Positions 1 through 6,665 of a DNA stretch of 8,738 nucleotides are shown here, piece by piece. The translations under genes were made by a program, and so were the position numbers. This DNA comes from Sulfurospirillum sp. Lineage in GTDB: Bacteria; Campylobacterota; Campylobacteria; Campylobacterales; QNZT01. The stretch is from the NCBI GenBank assembly GCA_003978405.1, contig QNZU01000026.1, positions 1-8,738 on the forward strand, in the 5' to 3' direction. The notes beneath the pieces are model-generated. The model worked only from the letters and a program-made list of their open reading frames with translations, was not told the origin of the DNA and made no database searches. Numbering within the stretch: the first letter of the stretch is position 1; the number at the start of each line of letters is the position of its first letter.

Positions 1-8
1 ATCTTCAT
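1..8 (-). CDS. First codons of the next operon gene, cut by the left edge
   Basis: On the minus strand an ATG at 8-6 is followed by AAG and then the window edge, so only Met-Lys can be read. It is proposed as a real start because a strong Shine-Dalgarno sequence, GAGGAG (19-14), lies five bases upstream inside the last codons of cheW, and the same arrangement is seen at other gene junctions in this operon. The start lies 2 bases past the cheW stop. The product cannot be identified. In chemotaxis operons of this type a CheY-like regulator, CheB/CheR or a phosphatase would be natural candidates, but that is only expectation from context. Confidence 0.5.
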
Positions 9-10
9 TT

Positions 11-454
11 TTACTCCTCTATCATCTCTTCTAATTTTAGTACCGCATCGATATTTAGTACCGTTGTCATTTGATTATTGCTTAGTTTTATCAACCCTTC
101 TATATATCTTGGATCTATACTTACACCAATCTCAGGAACCGGTGAGAGGTTGTTTTGGTTTAACTCCAAAATCGATTTTATATTATCGACAATTAAGCCG
201 ATTAGTTTATCCTCAGATGTTTTTACCACGATAATAACGGTATTTTCGCTAAATTTTGCATTTTCGATACCAAATAAAAGACGAAGATCAAAGATAGGTA
301 TTACTTCACCTCTTAAATTTACAAGCCCTTTAACCCATATCTCTTCTGAAAAGAGTTCTGTTATAATCACTTGCGAATAGACCAGAATCTCTTTTATTTT
401 ACCCAGTGCAACAGCATAGTTTTCGTTATTTAATTCAAAAATCACATATTCCAT
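11..454 (-). CDS. cheW: Chemotaxis coupling protein CheW
   Basis: This 147-residue single-domain protein couples receptors to the CheA kinase in the cytoplasmic chemosensory array. The CheW signature is plain: GLVNLRGEVIPIFDLRLLFG at about residues 43-62, with the NLRG arginine at residue 48, followed by a beta-rich half ending in a VDNIKSILEL segment (89-98). The length is close to that of ordinary CheW proteins, and no extra domain is attached. The ATG at 454-452 lies 2 bases after the cheA stop and is preceded by GAAGG (466-462) at a seven-base spacing, so the start is well supported. It is the fifth gene of the minus-strand operon and immediately follows its kinase partner. It shares the array with CheV, the second coupler encoded upstream. 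Confidence in family is very high; which receptors it serves is inferred from operon membership. Confidence 0.95.
   Translation of the reverse strand: MEYVIFELNNENYAVALGKIKEILVYSQVIITELFSEEIWVKGLVNLRGEVIPIFDLRLLFGIENAKFSENTVIIVVKTSEDKLIGLIVDNIKSILELNQNNLSPVPEIGVSIDPRYIEGLIKLSNNQMTTVLNIDAVLKLEEMIEE
14..19 (-). promoter_or_regulatory. Ribosome binding site for the gene leaving the left edge
   Basis: GAGGAG on the minus strand overlaps the final Glu-Glu codons of cheW and sits five bases before the ATG at 8-6. It is the main reason for calling a further gene at the edge. Confidence 0.55.
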
Positions 455-456
455 CT

Positions 457-2760
457 TTATGCCTTCACATTTTTATTCATTTCAACAATCCCCGCAACAT
501 CCAAAATCAGACCGATACTTCCGTCACCCCTGATTGTAGTAGCTCCTATACCGTTGATCTTTTTATAATTTTTTTCCAGAGATTTGACAACTATCTGCTC
601 CTGATTTAAAAAATCATCCACAAAAAGTGCAACTTTGGTATTTGAATAATTTACAACAATAAGCATTCCCTCTTCAAGTCTCTTATATTTTTGCTCTATT
701 CCAAAAACTTTACTAAGCCTAATGATTGGGATAAACTCCTGCCTTAACATAAGAATCTCTTTTTTATTCTCGCCTACATGCTTGATCATGAACGGTTTAG
801 GCTGCAAAGACTCTACTATCACATTTAGAGGCAGGATCAACTTTTTATCACCCAATGTAATATTTAATCCATCCAAAATAGCCAGAGTCAAAGGTAAGAT
901 AATTTTAAATTCAGTACCACGATCTTTGGTAGTATCTGCTTTGATAAATCCTCCAAGAGAGTTGATATTGTTCATTACAACATCCATACCTACACCTCTA
1001 CCTGAGACATCTGTAACCTCTTTTGCAGTTGAAAGACCCGGCTGAAAGACTAACATCACTTTATCATTTTCACTCATTCTGTTTAGCTCATCTTCATTTA
1101 TCACACCGTTTTCCAAAGCTTTTTCTACGACTCTTTCAACATTGATACCTGCTCCGTCATCTTTAATGGATATGATGATATTTCCGCTCTCCTGCTCAGC
1201 AGAAATTATCAACTTTCCAGTTTCTGGTTTGCCTTTTTTTAATCTCTCTTCAGGTTTTTCGATACCGTGATCCATCGAGTTTCTTATGATGTGTGTCAAA
1301 GGGTCCATCAATCCCTCAACCATCATTTTATCAATCTCAACACTGTCTCCAAGATGCTCAAATTTGACCTTTTTGCCCAATTTTTTTGCCAAATCCCGAA
1401 CCATTTTTGGCAATCTTTGATAGACACTCTCCATTGGTACCATTCTCACACTCATAACAGACTCTTGCAACTCTCTTATGTTTCTATCAAGATCGACCAA
1501 TCTCTCATATATATCTTTTGCCATTTGAGTATCATCAATAGTGTTTACAAACTGAAAAAGCATACTTTTTGTGATAACCAAATCACCTACATGATTCATC
1601 AATGAATCGATCTTCTCAAGATTTACCCTTATCGATGATGAGCTTGGTTTAGTTGCAGATTTTGCTTTTTTGTCGGCAACTTTTTTTACGGGCTTTTTTG
1701 AAGCAGTATTATCTTTGTCAGCTTTTTGATTTGTCTCTTTTTTGGGCTCTATTGGCTCATCATCAAAAAGCTCAAATGCCAAAACCTCCTTTTTCGCTGG
1801 CTCTTCGTCAAATAGTTCAAATGCTGGAATTTCGTCTTTTTTTGGCTCATCATCAAAGAGTTCAAATGCCAAAATTTCCTTCTTCTGCGGCTCTTCATCA
1901 AAGAGTTCAAATGCCGGTACCTCATCATTGGTACCACTACCATCACCATTTGAAAATTCACCTAGTTTCTGCTTTAGGTTTTTAAAATCTTTTTCAAACT
2001 CCACATCATCAATTTTCCCACTCAACTCTTCATCCAAAATCTGCTCTGATCTTTGTGCCACTTCAGAGAGAAATTCATTAAACTCTTTGCTATACTCCAA
2101 TTCACCGTTTCTGACCTTATCCAGAGTTGACTCTACCTCATGTAGATATTTAGGCAGATAGTGGAGATTTAAAAAGAGTGATGAACCTTTGATTGTATGG
2201 ACTGCTCTAAAGAGAGAATCAAGATCATCTTTACTTATCTGATCGGAGTCTTCAATAATCTCAATCAATCCTACTAGCTCACTAAAAAGATCCATCATTT
2301 GAGCAATGCTCTCATTCATGGAATCATCAGCTTCTATATCTTGAGTCTCACTGCTTTGTGAAGTGGCTTGATTGTTTTTGATTTTTTCGATATCTTGCAA
2401 CAGTGTCTGAAGTTGATGCTTGTAACTATCCTCATCAAGACTCTCTTCATACTCTTCTTGAAGAAGATCTTGCATACTCCCAACACCTTCAATCAAAAAC
2501 TCTATAATCTCACTGTTTAGCTCAAGTTCATGATTTCTTAACATATCCATAAATGTCTCTAAGTGGTGGGTGTAAGCGGAAAATTTTGTAAGCTCTACAG
2601 AACCAGCACCCCCCTTTAGAGTATGGACATCTCTAAATAAAGAGTCTAACTCCTCATCTGAAATATCCCCTGCCTCTTCGTTTTTTAACAGTATGGAGTG
2701 AAGATTATCAAAAAGCTCTTCAGCCTCCTCCATAAAAAAATCTCTAATTTCAGAAGACAT
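457..2760 (-). CDS. cheA: Chemotaxis histidine kinase CheA with two Hpt domains and a repeat linker
   Basis: This 767-residue cytoplasmic histidine kinase autophosphorylates under receptor control and should pass phosphate to response regulators. Domains in order: Hpt1 (about 1-105), with H46 in HTLKGG and the supporting H65/E68 pair; Hpt2 (about 150-245), with H188 in HTIKGS and H207/E210; four 15-residue AFELFD repeats (283-342); a lysine-rich linker (343-375); the P3 dimerisation helices (about 376-440); and the P4 ATPase with N box (H490, N494, D497, H498), DDGAGI (534-539), F box FQPGLS (572-577) and GRGVGMD (587-593). A CheW-like P5 domain ends the protein at about 626-765. No P2 domain is recognised, and there is no C-terminal receiver, unlike the CheAY fusions of Campylobacter and Helicobacter. 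The ATG lies 2 bases after the upstream receptor's stop, with AAGG (2771-2768) seven bases before it. All catalytic boxes look intact. Confidence 0.96.
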   Translation of the reverse strand: MSSEIRDFFMEEAEELFDNLHSILLKNEEAGDISDEELDSLFRDVHTLKGGAGSVELTKFSAYTHHLETFMDMLRNHELELNSEIIEFLIEGVGSMQDLLQEEYEESLDEDSYKHQLQTLLQDIEKIKNNQATSQSSETQDIEADDSMNESIAQMMDLFSELVGLIEIIEDSDQISKDDLDSLFRAVHTIKGSSLFLNLHYLPKYLHEVESTLDKVRNGELEYSKEFNEFLSEVAQRSEQILDEELSGKIDDVEFEKDFKNLKQKLGEFSNGDGSGTNDEVPAFELFDEEPQKKEILAFELFDDEPKKDEIPAFELFDEEPAKKEVLAFELFDDEPIEPKKETNQKADKDNTASKKPVKKVADKKAKSATKPSSSSIRVNLEKIDSLMNHVGDLVITKSMLFQFVNTIDDTQMAKDIYERLVDLDRNIRELQESVMSVRMVPMESVYQRLPKMVRDLAKKLGKKVKFEHLGDSVEIDKMMVEGLMDPLTHIIRNSMDHGIEKPEERLKKGKPETGKLIISAEQESGNIIISIKDDGAGINVERVVEKALENGVINEDELNRMSENDKVMLVFQPGLSTAKEVTDVSGRGVGMDVVMNNINSLGGFIKADTTKDRGTEFKIILPLTLAILDGLNITLGDKKLILPLNVIVESLQPKPFMIKHVGENKKEILMLRQEFIPIIRLSKVFGIEQKYKRLEEGMLIVVNYSNTKVALFVDDFLNQEQIVVKSLEKNYKKINGIGATTIRGDGSIGLILDVAGIVEMNKNVKA
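1735..1914 (-). repeat. Four tandem 45-bp units in cheA encoding AFELFD(E/D)EP repeats
   Basis: The marker tcaaatgc on the plus strand recurs at 1772, 1817, 1862 and 1907, an exact 45-bp period. The four encoded 15-residue units begin at CheA residues 283, 298, 313 and 328. Each starts AFELFD, followed by EEP (units 1 and 3) or DEP (units 2 and 4) and then a Lys/Glu-rich spacer. By hand count units 1 and 3 match at 37 of 45 bases and units 1 and 2 at 35 of 45. The alternation suggests that a 90-bp pair was duplicated. The array lies in the linker between Hpt2 and the dimerisation domain, where a CheY-docking P2 domain would sit in many CheA proteins. A role as short docking motifs is inference. 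Confidence 0.95.
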
Positions 2761-2762
2761 AT

Positions 2763-4325
2763 CTATACCTTGGCTTTCTCTTTTGTCGGTTCGACTTCCT
2801 CTTTTAACTCTTTTGCGATATTTAAAATATCAGTTGAAATCTTACCTGTGGACTGGGCGATTTTTGTATTGTCCGTTGAGATACTCTCCATCTCTTTGAC
2901 TAAAGATTCTACATTGGCTATCATCTCTCTCTCACTTGTTGACTCACTGGCAACACTTTTTACAAGTTTATAAGTATCTTCAATCTTTTGACTCACATCA
3001 CTGAAACTTTTTTGCATATTGTTTGAGATTTTCATACCGTTATCAGCCTTGATCTGTGTATTTTCAACCAACTCTTTTATCAGTCTTGCAGCTTCTGCAC
3101 TCTTTGAGGCAAGATTTCTAACCTCTTGGGCAACAACGGCAAAACCTTTTCCGGACTCTCCGGCTGTTGCTGCTTCAACTGCCGCATTTAGTGAAAGGAT
3201 ATTTGTCTGAAATGCAATAGCATCGATCTCTAAAATAGCTTCGCTGATCTGTTGAGTTGATCTTCCGATCTCTTCCATTGCTTTATAGGTCTCTTTTGCC
3301 AACTCTTCACCATACTTTGACATTTTCATAGATTCGAGTGCATTTTGATCCATCTTTGCTGCATTTTTTGTAGTATGCTCCACTTTTTTGCTGACATTTG
3401 ATATCTGCTCAGAAACGATTTTGGAGTTTTGATTCTCTTTTTGTGTAAACTGATAGAGATTTCTCATCTTTGAATCGAGTATTTTAGCAGATTTGTTGAG
3501 AAGTTCACTTTTGGATTTTAATGAATTTTCAATCTTGTTATGAGTAAATTTCAACTCTTTTCCAAGAGAGTTTACTCCATCTATCAATGCTTTAAACTCT
3601 CCACTGCAGTTCATATCGATAGTTTTAGAAAAATCTTGTTTTTGATAAGAATCCAAAGCGTGAACAACTTGATGAACACTCTCTTGTATCTGTGTAAGCA
3701 GAGTATTGAAGCTTTTTTTTAGCTGGTTGATTTGAGTGTTTGCAGCCTCTTTAGTAACCCTTTTTGAAAAATCACCGCTACTGCTTATGTTTACAACAGT
3801 TGCAAACTCCTCGACACACTCTTCATCTTGAATTAACTCTTTTTCAATCCTTGATACCTGGGAATTGATCTCTTTTGACATCTCATAAAATTCATCATTG
3901 CCTTTTACCTTGATAGGCTCAACTGAACTCTTCTCTCTCTTTAGATATGCAAAAAAGGAGTCTATCCCGGATTTTAACTGCTCAATATTATATACAATTC
4001 TATTGGAAAACAGGTGCAAAATCAGATTGATAAATATATTGACAACCAAAATAATATAAAGCATAGTGTTGCCGTCTAACTTTTTTATCAGATTATCTAC
4101 TCTTTTTTGGATATTCTTCTCAAGCTCTTTGTTTTTTAAAAGAAACTCATCTTTACTTAAATTTTGTCCGTTTTTTGAAAATAGTACCGATTGCTTTGTT
4201 ATATCTTTAACTTCAATTAACTCTTTAACTAAATTTGAATTTACACTGTTTGTAAAAAACTGCAATGCCATAAATGAAACGAAAATAATTGCTCCCATTA
4301 AAATGCTTTGTCTTTTAATACTCAT
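2763..4325 (-). CDS. Membrane methyl-accepting chemotaxis receptor with minimal periplasmic region
   Basis: This 520-residue transmembrane chemoreceptor controls CheA. Membrane helices are at about residues 7-27 and 87-108, leaving only about 60 charged, helix-prone residues outside, too few for a Cache, PAS or four-helix-bundle sensor. A HAMP-like segment follows (about 106-160), with the NDEFYEMSKEIN stretch typical of Campylobacterota receptors. Two further HAMP-like units come next, marked GDFSKRV (184-190) and QDFSKTI (230-236). The signalling hairpin is canonical around IAFQTNILSLNAAVEAATAG (370-389) and GKGFAVVAQEVRNLA (392-406). The helices returning from the tip span roughly 120-126 residues, compatible with the 36-heptad class. 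The protein ends in EKAKV, with no NWETF-type CheR tether. Its ATG overlaps the cheV stop as ATGA and is preceded by AAGGAG (4338-4333) at seven bases. The ligand is unknown; such a small loop suggests sensing through the membrane, the cytoplasm or a partner protein. Confidence 0.93.
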   Translation of the reverse strand: MSIKRQSILMGAIIFVSFMALQFFTNSVNSNLVKELIEVKDITKQSVLFSKNGQNLSKDEFLLKNKELEKNIQKRVDNLIKKLDGNTMLYIILVVNIFINLILHLFSNRIVYNIEQLKSGIDSFFAYLKREKSSVEPIKVKGNDEFYEMSKEINSQVSRIEKELIQDEECVEEFATVVNISSSGDFSKRVTKEAANTQINQLKKSFNTLLTQIQESVHQVVHALDSYQKQDFSKTIDMNCSGEFKALIDGVNSLGKELKFTHNKIENSLKSKSELLNKSAKILDSKMRNLYQFTQKENQNSKIVSEQISNVSKKVEHTTKNAAKMDQNALESMKMSKYGEELAKETYKAMEEIGRSTQQISEAILEIDAIAFQTNILSLNAAVEAATAGESGKGFAVVAQEVRNLASKSAEAARLIKELVENTQIKADNGMKISNNMQKSFSDVSQKIEDTYKLVKSVASESTSEREMIANVESLVKEMESISTDNTKIAQSTGKISTDILNIAKELKEEVEPTKEKAKV

Positions 4326-5287
4326 ACCAACTCTCCTTCTAAAATTTCTTTAATATAGTTGTGCAATACCTGCAAATCCGATTTATTTACCAGATCCAAT
4401 GCCCCAAGCTCTATCACTTTGTCTTTGACACCTTGGTTTGTCATACTTGTAAGTGCCAAGATAGGAACATTTCCGTAAATGCTCTCTTGTTTGATATATT
4501 TAATCACTTGATAGCCGTTGCGAATTGGCATCTCAATATCAGTAATTACCAATCCTATCTCGTTAGGATCAAGACTCTTTACTCTTTTTAAAAGCTCCTC
4601 TCCATTTTCGTATATCTCATGATTAAGACCCAGTTTTGATAAAAATTCATCCAGTTTTTTAATCACTATCTGACTATCCTCTGCGACAAGCACAAGCTTG
4701 GAACTCTCAACCTCTATTTTTTGGGAAGGAGTAACATCAAATGAAGCTATGTCATAAATTGTGCTTTTGGAGCTTTTTGTTCCGATATTTACTTCATAGA
4801 GGAGTTTTTCGGCATCAAATACTATACACATTTTTTTTAGTTTATCTTCCAATTCAACATCAACAACATAAGATATTTTTGGATCTGAACTGATTGGGAC
4901 ACGAAGTTCATCACTGCTTTTCTCATCTATCTTGATAATCTCATCGACCATAATGCCTATCTTGTTTTGGTTATAGTTGCATACTATGATGATTTTTTGA
5001 TTCTTTTCATCGACATCAACACCAATCCATTTGGCAAAATCGACAATAGAAACAATCTCATCTTGGATATTGATAAGCCCAATAATATAATCATTCCCTG
5101 CCGGTGGTTTTAAAATCTCCACATTCTCTTTGATTAAAAAAGCTTGAATCTTTGATATGTTTATCGCATAAATATTCTCTCCACTTTTAAAGATAGCCAA
5201 CTGCATAACATTTCTTAGATGACTTTTAGTCATATAATCAACACTCTCTTGCATTGTCTCTTGATTTAAATTGTCATTACTAAACAT
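4322..5287 (-). CDS. cheV: CheV: CheW-like coupling domain fused to a receiver domain
   Basis: CheV couples receptors to CheA and carries a phosphorylatable receiver, usually for adaptation or as a phosphate sink. Counted from the chosen ATG (321 residues), the CheW-like domain spans about 25-168 and the receiver about 197-318. Receiver residues are complete: acidic pair E203/D204, phospho-acceptor D250 in VITDIEMP, T280 and K302. The coupling domain has GLINIQDEIVSIVDFAKWIG (70-89), so the usual NLRG of CheW is replaced by NIQD. The start at 5287 overlaps the end of the preceding receptor gene by eight bases (ATGTTTAG) and has GAGG (5300-5297) nine bases upstream. A longer frame from an ATG at 5308 exists but lacks a convincing ribosome site. 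The 3' end overlaps the next receptor start by four bases, so the gene is firmly inside the operon. Confidence 0.93.
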   Translation of the reverse strand: MFSNDNLNQETMQESVDYMTKSHLRNVMQLAIFKSGENIYAINISKIQAFLIKENVEILKPPAGNDYIIGLINIQDEIVSIVDFAKWIGVDVDEKNQKIIIVCNYNQNKIGIMVDEIIKIDEKSSDELRVPISSDPKISYVVDVELEDKLKKMCIVFDAEKLLYEVNIGTKSSKSTIYDIASFDVTPSQKIEVESSKLVLVAEDSQIVIKKLDEFLSKLGLNHEIYENGEELLKRVKSLDPNEIGLVITDIEMPIRNGYQVIKYIKQESIYGNVPILALTSMTNQGVKDKVIELGALDLVNKSDLQVLHNYIKEILEGELV

Positions 5288-6584
5288 AACTCTCTGCCTC
5301 TTTATCATTTCTGCTTTTTTCCAAAATCTTATCCTTGCCGATAAACTCCACTTGAGTGGCAGATTCTTTCAACTTCTTTGATATCTCACCGATATCGACA
5401 CTTAGTTGATTGGCACTGTGTGCAGTATCGATAAATTGATTTGATCTTTCTTCAAGCTCATGGATTATTGATTTGAATTTGGTCAAACCATCTGATTGAG
5501 AATTGGTAAGTTTGCTACTCTTTTCAATGAGATTGATAGTCTCATCTATATCATCTGTAAGTGTATGAAAACCGTTAATCATCTGATGGGAAATCTCTTT
5601 TCCTTCACCGGTTTTTTGTGTAGCTCTTTCAACCAACTCTTTGATCGTTTTTGCTGCCTCGGCACTTCTTGAAGCCAGATTTCTAACTTCACTTGCAACA
5701 ACGGCAAATCCTTTACCTGCCTCTCCAGCAGTTGCTGCTTCAACTGCTGCATTTAGTGAAAGGATATTTGTCTGAAATGCTATCTGTTCGATAATTTCAA
5801 TAGAGTCGTTTATCTCATTTGTAACATCATTGATCTCATCCATTGCCTGGACTGTTTTGTTTGAGTATGATAAACCCTGAGTTGTTGAATTTTTTACTTT
5901 TTGACTTAATGACTTCATACTGTCTGAGAGCTGTCTGTTTGAAATACTGTGTTGTTCTAAATGCTCGATCTTTTGTGTGAGGTTTTGGATCACCTGAGAT
6001 TGATAGCCGTAATACTCCAAAATATCATATATTTTATTTGCTAAAAGCTCCGAACTATCTTCCAATCTCAAAGAGTGTTTGGCAAAATCTTTAAAAACAT
6101 GGCTTATGGTTTTGTTTAATTGATTGAGTAAGGTTACCAACTCTTTTAACTCACCACTTTTAAAGATATTCTCATCAAGTGAGTTTTTATATATACCGTT
6201 TGAGTACTCTTTTAGTATGTTGTTTATAAGCTTTGTATCATCTTTTAATTTTTGTGAGAATTGATTTAAAATCTCTATCAAAGAGCTGTTTGTTTTATTT
6301 GATTGTCTGTTTTGTATTGTTGTTCCCAAATTGCCGTTCAAAATAGCCTTGGTAAAGTTTTCTACGCAATTTTGTAAACTTTTGTCATCTTCATTTCTTT
6401 TTTGAAGCAAGTGAAAAATATTGTATATTTTATTGTAAACCTTTTTTATATCTTCACTCTTTATCGAGTCGATATCATTTTGATTGATAGATCTGTTTTT
6501 TTCATCTTTTAAAGATGCTTCAATATCTTCTAAAAGAGTTATAATATCTTCAATACTTTTGCGACTCTTTCCAAAAACAAACAT
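5280..6584 (-). CDS. Soluble (cytoplasmic) methyl-accepting chemotaxis receptor
   Basis: This 434-residue chemoreceptor has no membrane helix or signal peptide, so it should lie in the cytoplasm, in the CheA/CheW array or in a separate cluster. The charged N-terminal region (about 1-75) is helical with no recognised sensor domain. Two HAMP-like units follow, around ILNGNLGTTI (81-90) and YSNGIYKNSLDEN (127-139), the second with GELKELVTLLNQLN downstream. They resemble the tandem units in the operon's membrane receptor. The hairpin is canonical: IAFQTNILSLNAAVEAATAG (268-287) and GKGFAVVASEVRNLA (290-304). The returning helices run to about residue 413, matching the other receptor in length. 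The C terminus, EAESYV, has no CheR tether. The ATG at 6584 is preferred over the GTG at 6587 because GAAAGG (6595-6590) lies five bases before the ATG but only two before the GTG. It appears to be the first gene of the operon. Confidence 0.93.
   Translation of the reverse strand: MFVFGKSRKSIEDIITLLEDIEASLKDEKNRSINQNDIDSIKSEDIKKVYNKIYNIFHLLQKRNEDDKSLQNCVENFTKAILNGNLGTTIQNRQSNKTNSSLIEILNQFSQKLKDDTKLINNILKEYSNGIYKNSLDENIFKSGELKELVTLLNQLNKTISHVFKDFAKHSLRLEDSSELLANKIYDILEYYGYQSQVIQNLTQKIEHLEQHSISNRQLSDSMKSLSQKVKNSTTQGLSYSNKTVQAMDEINDVTNEINDSIEIIEQIAFQTNILSLNAAVEAATAGEAGKGFAVVASEVRNLASRSAEAAKTIKELVERATQKTGEGKEISHQMINGFHTLTDDIDETINLIEKSSKLTNSQSDGLTKFKSIIHELEERSNQFIDTAHSANQLSVDIGEISKKLKESATQVEFIGKDKILEKSRNDKEAESYV
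5297..5300 (-). promoter_or_regulatory. Ribosome binding site deciding the cheV start
   Basis: GAGG on the minus strand, inside the 3' end of the upstream receptor gene, stands nine bases before the ATG at 5287-5285. The alternative ATG at 5308 is preceded by AAAAGCAGAA, a poor match, so the shorter form is preferred. Confidence 0.5.
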
Positions 6585-6589
6585 CACTA

Positions 6590-6595
6590 CCTTTC
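6590..6595 (-). promoter_or_regulatory. Ribosome binding site of the first operon gene
   Basis: GAAAGG on the minus strand, five bases before the ATG at 6584-6582. The spacing excludes the adjacent GTG at 6587 as the likely start. Confidence 0.6.
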
Positions 6596-6613
6596 AAAAT
6601 GTAAATAATTACA

Positions 6614-6641
6614 TTGATATCGACATATTTGAATATATTTT
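6614..6641 (+). promoter_or_regulatory. Weak candidate promoter for the plus-strand kinase gene
   Basis: TTGATA (6614-6619) and TATTTT (6636-6641) are 16 bases apart. An overlapping TATATT (6634-6639) is a better -10 but at a 14-base spacing. The 81-base gap between the divergent start codons must hold promoters for both directions, so something here is expected. The exact elements are uncertain because the stretch is almost pure A/T. Confidence 0.22.
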
Positions 6642-6643
6642 TA
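6617..6643 (-). promoter_or_regulatory. Candidate sigma-28-like promoter of the chemosensory operon
   Basis: On the minus strand TAAAAATA (6643-6636) is followed after 11 bases by GTCGATAT (6624-6617). Against the flagellar sigma-28 pattern TAAAGTTT-N11-GCCGATAA this matches 5 of 8 and 6 of 8 positions at the correct spacing. Transcription would start near 6610, giving a leader of about 25 bases before the ATG at 6584. In AT-rich DNA the -35 match is cheap; the GTCGATAT block carries most of the weight. A sigma-70 promoter in the same AT-rich stretch is not excluded. Confidence 0.35.
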
Positions 6644-6665
6644 GTCTTTATTGATAGAATTAACT

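Noticed and set aside
1653..1985. Another plus-strand frame with repeated HQRVQMP-like segments
   Set aside because: It too mirrors the 45-bp repeats within cheA, which has full domain support on the other strand.
1742..2161. Serine-rich repetitive open frame on the plus strand opposite the cheA repeats
   Set aside because: It is the antisense reading of the AFELFD repeat region; its serine repeats come from the complementary GA-rich codons, and there is no ribosome site.
3100..3200. Arg-to-Thr change at the receptor tip (AATAGE instead of AARAGE) as a novelty
   Set aside because: The position corresponds to a trimer contact in Tsr, but I recall AATAGE from many Campylobacterota receptors, so it supports taxonomy rather than a new feature.
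6585..6587. GTG as start of the soluble receptor
   Set aside because: The Shine-Dalgarno sequence would be only two bases away; the following ATG at 6584 has a five-base spacing.
6617..6650. TAAAGACT (6650-6643) as the -35 of a sigma-28 promoter
   Set aside because: It is the better -35 match, but it lies 18 bases from GTCGATAT instead of 11, so the weaker TAAAAATA at the correct spacing was used.
6651..6653. TTG as start of the kinase
   Set aside because: It has no ribosome site, and the extra residues add nothing to the fold; the ATG at 6666 is the simpler choice, though it also lacks a clear site.
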